A stretch of DNA of 64,000 nt from Flavobacterium limi (lineage in GTDB: Bacteria > Bacteroidota > Bacteroidia > Flavobacteriales > Flavobacteriaceae): positions 310,001 to 374,000 of the forward strand of contig NZ_JAADZV010000001.1 in the NCBI RefSeq assembly GCF_010645075.1. Direction: 5' to 3'. Shown here in pieces: positions 17,815 to 25,985 of the stretch. The position numbers and the translations under genes were made by a program. The notes beneath the pieces are model-generated. The model saw only the letters and a program-made list of their open reading frames with translations, had not been told where the DNA came from and searched no databases. Numbering within the stretch: position 1 is the stretch's first letter; each line of letters opens with the position of its first letter.

Positions 17815-19422
17815 TTATTCTGTAATCGGTGCGCCGGCTAAAATTTCGGCATTGGCAAACTCTTCAAATTTGGCAAAATTAGCTTTGAACTTCTGAGCTA
17901 ATTCTAACGCCTTTTTATCATATAACGCAGGATCTTCCCACGTATTTCTCGGATTTAAAATTTCGCTGGGAACATTAGGGCAGGATTGCGGTTTTGCAAT
18001 TCCAAATACTGCGTGGTCTTTGTATTCTACATTGTCCAATTCTCCATTTAATGCTGCGGTAATCATGGCACGGGTGTACTTTAATTTCATACGGCTTCCG
18101 GTTCCGTAGGCTCCTCCCGTCCAACCGGTATTGATTAACCAAACTTTTACATCGGCATCTTTCATTTTCTTGCTTAACATTTCAGCATACTTTGTTGGAT
18201 GCAAAGGCATGAATGGTGCTCCAAAACAAGCTGAGAAATTTGGCTGAGGTTCTGTTACTCCCGCTTCGGTTCCGGCAACTTTTGCAGTATAGCCCGAAAT
18301 AAAATGATAAGCTGCCTGACCCGGAGTCAGTTTCGAGATTGGAGGCAGGATTCCGAAAGAATCTGCTGTTAAGAAAAATATATTTTTTGGGTTGTGTCCA
18401 ATAGACCCCGGCTGAATATTATCAATGTGTGTTATAGGGTAACTTACACGTGTGTTTTGAGTAATCGAAACATCTTCGTAATCTACTTCGTTTGTTCCGG
18501 CTTTGAAAACCACGTTTTCTAAAAGCGCTCCTTTTTTGATGGCTCTGAAAATATCCGGTTCATTTTCTTCAGATAAGTTGATTACTTTAGCATAACAGCC
18601 GCCTTCAAAGTTAAAAACGGTGTTTTCGCTTGTCCATCCGTGTTCATCGTCTCCGATTAATTTACGTTCAGGATCTGCTGATAAAGTCGTTTTCCCTGTT
18701 CCGGATAATCCGAAGAAAATAGCAGTATCGCCAGCTTCACCCACATTGGCGCTGCAGTGCATTGGCAATGTATTTTCAAAAACCGGTAAAATGAAATTTA
18801 AAGCAGAGAAAATTCCTTTTTTCATTTCTCCTGTATAACCTGTTCCTCCAATTAAGGCTACTTTTTTAGTAAAATCCAGAATAGCAAAATTAGACTGTCG
18901 TGTGCCATCTACTGCAGGATCTGCCATAAAACCTGGTACACAGATTACTGTCCAGTCCGGAGTAAAGTTGGGCAGTTCAGATTCTTCAGGACGAAGAAAC
19001 ATATTGTAGCAAAACAAATTTGACCAGGCAGTTTCAGTAACAACACGAACATTTAATCTGTAATTAGCATCAGAACAAACGTATGAATCCCGAACAAAAA
19101 CTTCTTCTTTGTCAGATAAAAACTGTGTTACCTTATTATATAGTTTTTCGAAAGCATCTGATGAAAACGGAATGTTTATATTTCCCCACCATACTTTATC
19201 TTCCGTAATTGCATCCTTTACAATATAACGATCCTGTGGAGAGCGCCCTGTAAATTCACCTGTATTAATTGCCAAAGCACCAGTACAAGCCTCAACACCC
19301 TGACCTGACTGCACAGTAATTGCATGCAGTTCATCTGCTGATAATTGATACTGTACGTTGGTATTTGTTATTCCTAAATCCATAAGCGAAATCGATTTCG
19401 TCGAAAGTGTATTCGTCTCCAT
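17815..19422 (-). CDS. pckA: Phosphoenolpyruvate carboxykinase (ATP)
   Basis: 535 residues, the usual length. Converts oxaloacetate and ATP to phosphoenolpyruvate, CO2 and ADP, the entry step of gluconeogenesis in the cytoplasm. Visible motifs: FTGRSPQDRYIVKD with the substrate Arg, MHCSANVGEAGD, the P-loop GLSGTGKTTLSADPER near residue 235, and LIGDDEHGW that coordinates metal. It is a single gene between a convergent phytase and an unusually long, repeat-bearing leader, which points to control by carbon source. Confidence 0.97.
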   Translation of the reverse strand: METNTLSTKSISLMDLGITNTNVQYQLSADELHAITVQSGQGVEACTGALAINTGEFTGRSPQDRYIVKDAITEDKVWWGNINIPFSSDAFEKLYNKVTQFLSDKEEVFVRDSYVCSDANYRLNVRVVTETAWSNLFCYNMFLRPEESELPNFTPDWTVICVPGFMADPAVDGTRQSNFAILDFTKKVALIGGTGYTGEMKKGIFSALNFILPVFENTLPMHCSANVGEAGDTAIFFGLSGTGKTTLSADPERKLIGDDEHGWTSENTVFNFEGGCYAKVINLSEENEPDIFRAIKKGALLENVVFKAGTNEVDYEDVSITQNTRVSYPITHIDNIQPGSIGHNPKNIFFLTADSFGILPPISKLTPGQAAYHFISGYTAKVAGTEAGVTEPQPNFSACFGAPFMPLHPTKYAEMLSKKMKDADVKVWLINTGWTGGAYGTGSRMKLKYTRAMITAALNGELDNVEYKDHAVFGIAKPQSCPNVPSEILNPRNTWEDPALYDKKALELAQKFKANFAKFEEFANAEILAGAPITE

Positions 19423-19432
19423 AAATTTTTGT

Positions 19433-19574
19433 TGTGTTATATTATTTACCTTAAAATATCAATTTTAATATAAATACAACCTCATTCTTTTGTGTTATAT
19501 TATTTATTCAAATGCATAAATAATATAAAAAATTCACATCAATAAAGTCATGTGTTATATATACAACAAAATTA
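19433..19574 (-). promoter_or_regulatory. pckA upstream region with three TGTGTTATAT repeats
   Basis: TGTGTTATATTATTTA occurs identically at 19433-19448 and 19491-19506, and a third TGTGTTATAT starts at 19551 inside the near-palindrome TGTGTTATATATACAACA. Spacings are 58 and 60 bases. On the gene's strand a TAATTTTG (-7 like, 19567-19574) lies just upstream, so the repeats may fall in the transcript leader. They could be operators or leader RNA elements; no known regulator or riboswitch is recognised. Confidence 0.45.
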
Positions 19575-19611
19575 GGTATTAAATTTTAGATAGAATTTTT
19601 TTAAATCAATT

Positions 19612-19998
19612 TTATGATTTTTTCCTAAAAAAAGTAGCTAAAAGTACAAACCAGGCGAAGATTAATAAGAATCCGCCAATTGGTGTTACGAATCCTATAA
19701 TTTTAAAGTCAATTGTAGTTAAATTTTTTGTTGTCAGTAAAAAGATAGATCCTGAGAATAGCAGCACACCTCCTAATACTAAATTATAAATTACTTTTAA
19801 CGTTTTTAATGACAGCTCTTTTCGGGAAGCTACAAAAAACAAAAAGAAAGCGTGATACATTTGGTAACGTACGCCGGTTTCAAAACTGATCAATTGTTCG
19901 GGAGTCAGTATTGCTTTTAAGGCATGGGCACCAAAAGCTCCTAAAATAATGGCTAACATTCCAAAAACAGCAGCTGTAATAATTATTTTTCTTTCCAT
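19612..19998 (-). CDS. DUF423 small integral membrane protein
   Basis: 128 residues with four predicted membrane helices. The opening AVFGMLAIILGAFGAHALK and the segment SFETGVRYQMYHAFFLF are hallmarks of the DUF423 (YgdD-like) family, an inner-membrane protein of unknown function. It is divergent from the saccharopine-dehydrogenase-like gene, with about 175 bases between them holding that gene's promoter. Confidence 0.9.
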   Translation of the reverse strand: MERKIIITAAVFGMLAIILGAFGAHALKAILTPEQLISFETGVRYQMYHAFFLFFVASRKELSLKTLKVIYNLVLGGVLLFSGSIFLLTTKNLTTIDFKIIGFVTPIGGFLLIFAWFVLLATFFRKKS

Positions 19999-20125
19999 TT
20001 TTTCTCGTGTTTAATATCACAAAAATAGGCTTAATTGAGACAAACAAAAAACATTTCAAATACACTTTTCAAAAAAATCTGATTTACTTTGTTTCATTTA
20101 TTTTAAAAACTTTATTATGTACTAA

Positions 20126-20156
20126 TTGTTATTTTTGTAACAATTTGCTATGTTTG
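20126..20156 (+). promoter_or_regulatory. Promoter of the saccharopine-dehydrogenase-like gene
   Basis: TTG at 20126-20128, a 20-base spacer and TATGTTTG at 20149-20156 fit the Bacteroidota primary-sigma consensus. The predicted start of transcription is only about ten bases before the ATG. TGTGTTATAT at 20155-20164 repeats the sequence found three times before pckA. Confidence 0.6.
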
Positions 20157-20173
20157 TGTTATATATGTAAATC

Positions 20174-21538
20174 ATGAGGCACGTTTTAATCATTGGAGCC
20201 GGAAGATCCGCATCATCCCTGATACGGTATTTGCTTTCAAAATCTGAAAGTGAAAGGCTGCATATTGTTGTGGCCGATTTATCTTTGGCTTTGGCCGAAA
20301 AAAAAATCAACAATCACCCGAATGCCACTCCAATTGCCCTGAATATTTTTGATACTGAAGAAAGGAAAGCTGCCATAGAAAAAACTTCAATCGTCATTTC
20401 GATGCTGCCTGCGCATTTACATATTGAAATAGCAAAAGACTGTTTACAATTCAAAAAACATCTTGTTACGGCTTCTTATGTAAGCGATGCCATGCTGCAA
20501 CTTGATGAAGAAGCCAGAAAAAGCAATTTGATTTTTATGAATGAAATCGGTCTTGATCCGGGGATAGATCATATGAGTGCCATGAAAGTTATCGATGAAA
20601 TCAGAGCAAAAGGAGGCAAAATGCTGCTTTTTGAATCTTTTTGTGGCGGTCTGGTAGCTCCGGAATCAGATAATAATTTGTGGAATTACAAATTTACCTG
20701 GGCACCGCGAAATGTAGTATTGGCGGGTCAGGGTGGTGCAGCAAAGTTTATCCAGGAAGGTACTTATAAATATATTCCATACGGAACTTTATTTCGCAGA
20801 ACGGAGTTTCTTGAAGTAGAGGGCTACGGTAAATTTGAAGCCTATTCCAACCGTGATTCGCTTAAATACCGATCTATATATGGTTTAGATGATATTCTGA
20901 CTTTATACAGAGGAACAATTAGGAGGGTAGGTTTTTCGAAAGCGTGGAATATGTTTGTACAATTAGGCATGACAGACGACAGTTACATCATGGAGGATTC
21001 TGAAAACATGAGTTACCGCCAGTTTACCAATTCCTTTTTGCCTTATCACCCAACAGATTCGGTTGAAATAAAAATGCGACTGATTTTAAAAATCGATCAG
21101 GACGATATAATGTGGGACAAACTTTTGGAACTGGATTTATTTAACCCCAATAAAAAAGTGAACCTGCCTAATGCAACTCCGGCACAGATTTTAGAAAAAA
21201 TACTTACTGACAGCTGGACTCTAGAGCCGGATGATAAAGATATGATTGTGATGTACCATAAATTTGGTTACGAACTGAACGGCGAAAAAAGACAAATCGA
21301 CTCAAAAATGGTCTGCATTGGCGACGATCAGACGTATACTGCAATGGCAAAAACGGTTGGATTACCGGTTGCCATAGCAACGTTATTGATTTTGAACGGA
21401 AAAATTACAACTCCCGGTGTACAGCTTCCAATTAATAGAGAAGTGTATTTGCCTATTTTGGAAGAATTAGAAAGTTATGGTGTTGTTTTTTACGAACAAA
21501 ACATGCCCTATTTTGGATATAATCCGGACTTATTTTAG
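20174..21538 (+). CDS. Saccharopine dehydrogenase-like oxidoreductase
   Basis: 454 residues. A Rossmann nucleotide-binding motif IGAGRSASSLIRYL opens the protein; the saccharopine-reductase signature NEIGLDPGIDHMSAM and the phrase SFCGGLVAPESDNN follow. The C-terminal part (MVMYHKFGYE-like region, MAKTVGLPVAIATLLIL) completes the fold. Members reduce or oxidise the saccharopine bond between lysine and a keto acid, so lysine breakdown is the likely role, but close relatives act in carboxynorspermidine synthesis. No partner lysine gene is nearby to decide. Confidence 0.85.
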   Translation: MRHVLIIGAGRSASSLIRYLLSKSESERLHIVVADLSLALAEKKINNHPNATPIALNIFDTEERKAAIEKTSIVISMLPAHLHIEIAKDCLQFKKHLVTASYVSDAMLQLDEEARKSNLIFMNEIGLDPGIDHMSAMKVIDEIRAKGGKMLLFESFCGGLVAPESDNNLWNYKFTWAPRNVVLAGQGGAAKFIQEGTYKYIPYGTLFRRTEFLEVEGYGKFEAYSNRDSLKYRSIYGLDDILTLYRGTIRRVGFSKAWNMFVQLGMTDDSYIMEDSENMSYRQFTNSFLPYHPTDSVEIKMRLILKIDQDDIMWDKLLELDLFNPNKKVNLPNATPAQILEKILTDSWTLEPDDKDMIVMYHKFGYELNGEKRQIDSKMVCIGDDQTYTAMAKTVGLPVAIATLLILNGKITTPGVQLPINREVYLPILEELESYGVVFYEQNMPYFGYNPDLF

Positions 21539-21571
21539 ATGGATTTATTTTTAGTTTTTTGAATTTTTTAG

Positions 21572-21606
21572 TATCCGTTTCCTGTAAAAGAAACGGATAT
21601 TTTTTT
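21572..21606. terminator. Terminator after the saccharopine-dehydrogenase-like gene
   Basis: Ten-bp stem TATCCGTTTC / GAAACGGATA followed by a T-run on the forward strand. Confidence 0.85.
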
Positions 21607-21612
21607 CAATAA

Positions 21613-22401
21613 TTAATTAGCTGATTGAATTGTAATAGGCAAACTGTAGGCTGTCTTTACAGCTGTTCCGTCTTTAAGTTTGCCCGGAATCCACTTCTGC
21701 GAAAGGCGTAGCATTCTCAAAGCTTCCTCTCCTGTTCCATAACCAAGATCTCTCAAAACTTTGGCATGAGTCAGAGAACCGTCTTTCTCAACTACAAAAG
21801 TGACATAAATTTGTCCTTTCAATAAAACGTCAGGTGGTGTCTGGGGCAATTTAAAAAACTTGTTTACAAAACGATAAAACAACTGCATACCGCCTGGGTA
21901 AGTTGGTTTTTCAAATACTTCTGCTGCTGGATATGTTTTTTCTTCAAACTTTTGAGTAGCCTGAATATTAATAGGTAAAGAGTATAAAACCCGAACAGTT
22001 TCTCCTTTGTATTTTCCCGGAGTCCATTTTGGACAATTTTGAAGCACCCGGATTGCTTCTCTTCCGGTACCGTAACCAATATCCCTTAAAACTCTTATAT
22101 CTACTACCGATCCGTCTTTTTCAATGATGAATGTAACATAGACTTTACCTGCTAATCCCTGAACTTTTGGTGTTTGATAATTAGCTCCTATAAAGTTATA
22201 AAATTCCTGAATACCACCCGGAAAAGCTGGTGCTTCATCCAATTCAGACATATGATGATAATCCTTATTTGTATTTGAAACTTGTGTTTGTGCTTTAACT
22301 CCTGCAGAAATAAAGATAATGAGCAAAAAAAGTATTGATGAAAGTTTTTGTTGTGATGCCACGCCGATCGGTATTAATTTAAGATGAATAATATTTTGCA
22401 A
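21613..22401 (-). CDS. Secreted protein with two TonB C-terminal domains
   Basis: 262 residues. After a hydrophobic export segment ending in AGVKAQ come two tandem copies of the TonB_C fold (about 50-150 and 165-262), each with AFPGG or TYPGG, KVYVTFIIEKDGS or QIYVTFVVEKDGS, GYGTG and YSLPI. True TonB has a membrane anchor and a Pro-rich spacer before one such domain; both are missing here. The protein may thus act within the periplasm rather than couple to ExbBD. The C-terminal phrase YSLPITIQSAN is identical to that of the MORN-type protein at 60904. It is a lone gene, annotated elsewhere as energy transducer TonB. Confidence 0.8.
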   Translation of the reverse strand: MQNIIHLKLIPIGVASQQKLSSILFLLIIFISAGVKAQTQVSNTNKDYHHMSELDEAPAFPGGIQEFYNFIGANYQTPKVQGLAGKVYVTFIIEKDGSVVDIRVLRDIGYGTGREAIRVLQNCPKWTPGKYKGETVRVLYSLPINIQATQKFEEKTYPAAEVFEKPTYPGGMQLFYRFVNKFFKLPQTPPDVLLKGQIYVTFVVEKDGSLTHAKVLRDLGYGTGEEALRMLRLSQKWIPGKLKDGTAVKTAYSLPITIQSAN

Positions 22402-22503
22402 TTTTAATCAATAAAATAATACAGCTAATTTTTATTTTAATAACTGACTTTCTAATTTTAGAAATTCAAAAAAACGATTCTTTTCTTCTGTCTATATCAA
22501 AAA

Positions 22504-22529
22504 AAATCCGCTCATTGCTGAACGGATTT
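22504..22529 (-). terminator. Terminator after the M20 dipeptidase
   Basis: On the reverse strand an 11-bp stem AAATCCGTTCA / TGAGCGGATTT (one G-T pair) is closed by a GCAA tetraloop and followed by a T-run. Confidence 0.85.
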
Positions 22530-22585
22530 CTATTTAATAAGACTTTTGAAAATCTAAATCTAAAATCTGTATCCAAATTCTAAAG

Positions 22586-23974
22586 TTACTTCGAAAGCTC
22601 TACAAAATATTTATAAAATAACGGAATAGTTTCGATTCCTTTTAAGTAATTCAAGATTCCGAAGTGTTCATTTGGAGAGTGAATAGCATCGCTGTCTAAT
22701 CCGAAGCCCATCAGAATGGTTTTGCTTTTCAGTTCTTTTTCGAACAAAGATACAATTGGGATACTTCCTCCTGAACGAACCGGAATGGCAGGAACGCCAA
22801 AAGTTTCTGTGTACGCCATGTTTGCCGCTTTGTATCCAATACTGTCAATTGGCGTTACATAACCCTGTCCTCCGTGATGAGGTGTTACTTTTACTGTAAC
22901 TCCTGCCGGAGCAATGTTTGTGAAATGTTTGGTGAACAGTTCTGTAATTTCATGCCAGTCCTGGTTGGGAACTAAACGCATTGAGATTTTCGCATAAGCC
23001 TTGCTCGCAATAACGGTTTTGGCACCTTCTCCGGTGTAACCGCCCCAGATTCCGTTTACGTCTAATGTTGGACGGATCGAGTTGCGTTCGTTGGTTACAT
23101 AGCCTTTTTCGCCGTAAACATCAGCGATGTTCAAAGCGTTTTTATATTTTTCTAAGCTGAAAGGTGCTTTTGCCATTTCGGCTCTTTCCTCTGCAGATAA
23201 TTCCTGTACTTTGTCGTAGAATCCCGGAATCGTAATATGATTGTCTTCGTCGTGAAGTGAAGCAATCATTTTTGCCAGAATATTAATTGGGTTCGCTACT
23301 GCTCCTCCATAAAGACCTGAATGCAAATCACGATTTGGACCTGTAACTTCAACTTCAACATAACTTAAACCTCTTAAACCTGTTGTAATCGAAGGCTGTT
23401 GGTTGGAAATCATTCCAGTGTCTGAAATCAGGATGACATCGTTTTTCAGTTTTTCCTGATTGCGTTCTACGAACCAGGCCAAACTTGCAGAGCCTACTTC
23501 TTCCTCGCCTTCGATCATGAATTTTACGTTACAAGGCAAAGTGTTGCTTTGTATCATATATTCCAGCGCTTTTACATGCATGTACATCTGACCTTTGTCA
23601 TCGCAGGCACCACGGGCGAAAATAGCGCCATCAGGATGAATATCGGTTGTTTTGATAACGGGTTCGAACGGGGGAGACGTCCACAATTCCATTGGGTCCG
23701 GTGGCTGAACATCATAATGTCCGTACACTAAAACGGTAGGAAGATTGGGGTCGATTATTTTCTCTCCGTAGATAATTGGGTAACCCGGAGTGTCGCAGGT
23801 TTCGACTAAATCGCAGCCTGCTTGTGATAAACTTGCTTTTACAGCCTCGGCTGTGTCAATAACATCTTGAGAGTATGCGGTGTCGGCACTTACCGACGGA
23901 ATTTTTAATAATTCGATCAACTCATTGATAAAGCGATCTTTATGTTGTTGAACGTACGACTTAATGTTTTCCAT
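22586..23974 (-). CDS. M20-family metallo-dipeptidase
   Basis: 462 residues. Zinc-ligand motifs of the M20 peptidases are intact: YGHYDVQPPDP, ARGACDDKGQ, the catalytic EGEEEVGS and the late HSPNEHF; RDLHSGLYGG marks the dimerisation domain. It matches the carnosinase-like branch that cleaves dipeptides and small peptides in the cytoplasm. The gene stands alone, with TATATTTG at 23997-24004 as a likely -7 element on its strand. Confidence 0.92.
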   Translation of the reverse strand: MENIKSYVQQHKDRFINELIELLKIPSVSADTAYSQDVIDTAEAVKASLSQAGCDLVETCDTPGYPIIYGEKIIDPNLPTVLVYGHYDVQPPDPMELWTSPPFEPVIKTTDIHPDGAIFARGACDDKGQMYMHVKALEYMIQSNTLPCNVKFMIEGEEEVGSASLAWFVERNQEKLKNDVILISDTGMISNQQPSITTGLRGLSYVEVEVTGPNRDLHSGLYGGAVANPINILAKMIASLHDEDNHITIPGFYDKVQELSAEERAEMAKAPFSLEKYKNALNIADVYGEKGYVTNERNSIRPTLDVNGIWGGYTGEGAKTVIASKAYAKISMRLVPNQDWHEITELFTKHFTNIAPAGVTVKVTPHHGGQGYVTPIDSIGYKAANMAYTETFGVPAIPVRSGGSIPIVSLFEKELKSKTILMGFGLDSDAIHSPNEHFGILNYLKGIETIPLFYKYFVELSK

Positions 23975-24040
23975 TTAAATTATTTTTATAGAAAACCAAA
24001 TATACAAAAAAGAGAATTAATAATTTTTTTGAAAAAATCC

Positions 24041-24070
24041 TTTGATTATTGGAAAGTATGCTTATCTTTG
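24041..24070 (+). promoter_or_regulatory. Promoter of tRNA-Leu
   Basis: TTTG at 24041-24044, an 18-base spacer and TATCTTTG at 24063-24070 match the -33/-7 consensus of the Bacteroidota primary sigma factor very well. Confidence 0.75.
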
Positions 24071-24130
24071 CACCCACAAACACCAGTTCAATGAACTCCT
24101 CTAAAAATAAGAGTTTAGTGAATTAATTGA

Positions 24131-24212
24131 GCGGATATGGTGAAATTGGTAGACATGCCAGACTTAGGATCTGGTGCCGCAAGGCGTGTAGGTTCGAGTC
24201 CTATTATCCGCA
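24131..24212 (+). tRNA. tRNA-Leu (anticodon TAG)
   Basis: Cloverleaf with acceptor arms GCGGATA / TATCCGC, a TGGTGAAATTGGTAGACA D-arm, anticodon loop CTTAGGA (TAG) and GGTTCGAGTCC T-arm. The extra arm TGCCGCAAGGCG is the long variable arm of a class II tRNA. The 3' CCA is not encoded. Confidence 0.97.
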
Positions 24213-24215
24213 CTG

Positions 24216-24248
24216 AAAAAGCTTCTGAGATAACTCAGGAGCTTTTTT
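24216..24248 (+). terminator. Terminator after tRNA-Leu
   Basis: Stem GCTTCTGAG / CTCAGGAGC (one G-T pair) with loop ATAA, followed by six T. Confidence 0.85.
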
Positions 24249-24281
24249 GTTTTATGTGCATTTGCATTATTATAACTGAAA

Positions 24282-24755
24282 ATGAAAATTGAAGACTTAA
24301 ATTTAGATTATTATTCAGATTTTTTAGGTGAAGGAGAAATCAGATTTTATGCTAATTCTAAAAATATTTTTTTCAAAAGAAATATTCAAGAAAATCCGAA
24401 TGGATCTACTACTTATATACAATCAACGCAAGGACAAAATGATATTTATTATTTTAGTATGTGGGAAGGTTATTTTTATTTTTTAATATTTGAATTGTCA
24501 ACACACTTAGGTATTCTGGACTTACCAACATATATTAAAAATTATAACAGTTGTCTCGGTTGGAAATGGGATGATGTAGCTGATATAATTACTAATGAAG
24601 AAATAGATTGGTCAATTGATATTTTTTCTATGACTCTTGCTAAAATGAATGGAGGATTAAAAAAAGATTGGAATTTTGAATGTGTTTTAGACTTAATTAT
24701 TTTTCTAAAGTTTGTCAGAGAAAATAATATGGAATTAAGAATTGCTCTTGAGTAA
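24282..24755 (+). CDS. Hypothetical protein
   Basis: 157 residues, acidic and aromatic (many Trp, Tyr, Phe), without signal peptide or membrane segment; I recognise no family. Its base use is more AT-rich than that of neighbouring core genes. It lies between a tRNA gene and an intergenic repeat, a typical place for recently acquired genes. No partner is evident. The reading frame is open and has an ATG 34 bases after the tRNA terminator, so it looks like a real gene. Confidence 0.55.
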   Translation: MKIEDLNLDYYSDFLGEGEIRFYANSKNIFFKRNIQENPNGSTTYIQSTQGQNDIYYFSMWEGYFYFLIFELSTHLGILDLPTYIKNYNSCLGWKWDDVADIITNEEIDWSIDIFSMTLAKMNGGLKKDWNFECVLDLIIFLKFVRENNMELRIALE

Positions 24756-24788
24756 TTTATTATCTTGGCAAATATTACCAACTATCTT

Positions 24789-24907
24789 GTCATTTCGACG
24801 AAGGAGAAATCCCCGCAAGAAACTCCGCAAAGCTGGGGATTATTTTGCTAATAGAGTTACTCTTGGAGATTTACTTTGTCTGTTAAAATGAACAAACTTT
24901 GTGATTG
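24789..24907. repeat. Degenerate intergenic repeat (CATTTCGACGAAGGAG type)
   Basis: The left arm reads GTCATTTCGACGAAGGAGAA and the right end AACAAACTTTGTG; inner arms AATCCCC and GGGGATT can pair. Elements with this CATTTCGACGAAGGAGAAATC phrase are scattered between genes in many Bacteroidota. This copy has lost much of its right arm. No coding frame is seen. Confidence 0.6.
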
Positions 24908-24918
24908 CTATATATTCT

Positions 24919-25152
24919 TTATTTAACTTCCAAATAAGGATCCAAAACCTCCCCCAATCTATTGAGCCAATAAAAATTATCATCAATATTAGGCAGTTCA
25001 GATTCTAATGTTTCACATTCCCGCATAGAGCATAACGAGAGAGCGTAATTTACCTGTCTGATTATTTTTGCCATTTCTTTTGGGTCGATATCATTAAAAA
25101 AATTCTTCAGTCTGGTTTCAATTTCTTCACTTGAACGCTTTCCTGTAGTCAT
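24919..25152 (-). CDS. Small hypothetical protein, divergent from an XRE regulator
   Basis: 77 residues from the ATG at 25150-25152. A longer TTG start at 25176 is rejected because it falls inside TATATTTG (25174-25181 on this strand), which looks like the gene's own -7 element. The protein is mostly helical and charged (SSEEIETRLKNFFNDIDP, YALSLCSMRECETLESE). No family is recognised. It faces an XRE regulator gene across an 86-base gap. Confidence 0.55.
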   Translation of the reverse strand: MTTGKRSSEEIETRLKNFFNDIDPKEMAKIIRQVNYALSLCSMRECETLESELPNIDDNFYWLNRLGEVLDPYLEVK

Positions 25153-25192
25153 CGTCTTATTTTTTATTTCTATCAAATATAATAATTTGTAG

Positions 25193-25202
25193 GCATATAT
25201 GC
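25193..25202. promoter_or_regulatory. Palindrome GCATATATGC, candidate XRE operator
   Basis: A perfect 10-bp palindrome in the gap between the two divergent small genes, about 20 bases upstream of the reverse -7 element. Small XRE repressors often bind such sites; the link is inferred. Confidence 0.3.
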
Positions 25203-25238
25203 GTACATGAAGAAAATAAATCTTGTCACTTTTGAAAT

Positions 25239-25469
25239 ATGAATATTTCAGAAGAAAATTTTATTATAAATCTTGGAATTCACATTAGACAATTACGTGA
25301 AAAGAAAGGCTTGTCTCAACAAGGTTTAGCAGACGATTGTGGTATAACTAAATCTCAAATATCCCGAATTGAAGTAGCTACAATTAATACTACTATAAAA
25401 ACCCTTGTGAAAATTGCTAATGCTTTAGAAGTTGAACCTAAAGAATTACTTGATTTTCCTTTAAAATAA
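25239..25469 (+). CDS. Small XRE-family helix-turn-helix regulator
   Basis: 76 residues made almost entirely of one Cro/C1-type HTH domain: IRQLREKKGLSQQGLADDCG, then ITKSQISRIE as the recognition helix region, and TLVKIANALEVEPKELLDF. It binds DNA in the cytoplasm, probably at its own promoter. A gene for a small membrane protein starts 3 bases after its stop codon, so the two are one transcript. Confidence 0.9.
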   Translation: MNISEENFIINLGIHIRQLREKKGLSQQGLADDCGITKSQISRIEVATINTTIKTLVKIANALEVEPKELLDFPLK

Positions 25470-25472
25470 GAA

Positions 25473-25817
25473 TTGTTATTATCTCAATATTTAACATTGA
25501 ACAAATACAAATCACTTCATCAAACTCAAAAATTTGCAATTGCAATTCCTGCTTTGTTTATTTTAAGCTGCCTGGCAAAACGTTATATTGAAAGATTTAG
25601 ATTTTCTTCAGAATTTCGATGGATATATGAATATGGAAGTATTATTTGTTTAACAGTTTGCTTTCTAATGTTCTTTTTCTCTTTAGCCAATTCGATTTCA
25701 ATTGTTAGGGATTTAAGAATAATGTTCTTTCCAAAAATCCGATGGCTACTATTAAGTTCATTTGTCTTTCTTTTAATTTCAGGATTACTAATTGCAATTG
25801 CATTAGACTTTGCGTAG
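25473..25817 (+). CDS. Small membrane protein coupled to the XRE regulator
   Basis: 114 residues from a TTG start, with no ATG in a suitable position; another TTG eight codons in is possible. Three hydrophobic segments (FAIAIPALFILSCLA, GSIICLTVCFLMFFFSL, WLLLSSFVFLLISGLLIAI) suggest three membrane passes. No family is recognised. Tight spacing suggests that its expression is controlled by the preceding repressor-like protein. A run of 18 T follows the stop codon directly. Confidence 0.6.
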   Translation: MLLSQYLTLNKYKSLHQTQKFAIAIPALFILSCLAKRYIERFRFSSEFRWIYEYGSIICLTVCFLMFFFSLANSISIVRDLRIMFFPKIRWLLLSSFVFLLISGLLIAIALDFA

Positions 25818-25879
25818 TTTTTTTTTTTTTTTTTTGGAACATACATTAGAATACATTCTTTTCTTTAAACAAAAAAAAA

Positions 25880-25896
25880 CTTCAGTTAAACTGAAG
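25880..25896 (-). terminator. Terminator after the HAD phosphatase gene
   Basis: Stem CTTCAG / CTGAAG, extendable by A-T pairs in the loop, followed on the reverse strand by nine T. Confidence 0.65.
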
Positions 25897-25985
25897 GCAA
25901 TTCAAAATCATGTCTCATTTTTAAATGAACTTATGCTACTTATTTAGTTCAATTTACAGCTTACATTTTACTTTTCACAAAAAAA

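Noticed and set aside
24282-24755. Orphan acidic protein as an immunity protein
   Set aside because: Composition fits, but no toxin gene is adjacent, so it is left as hypothetical.
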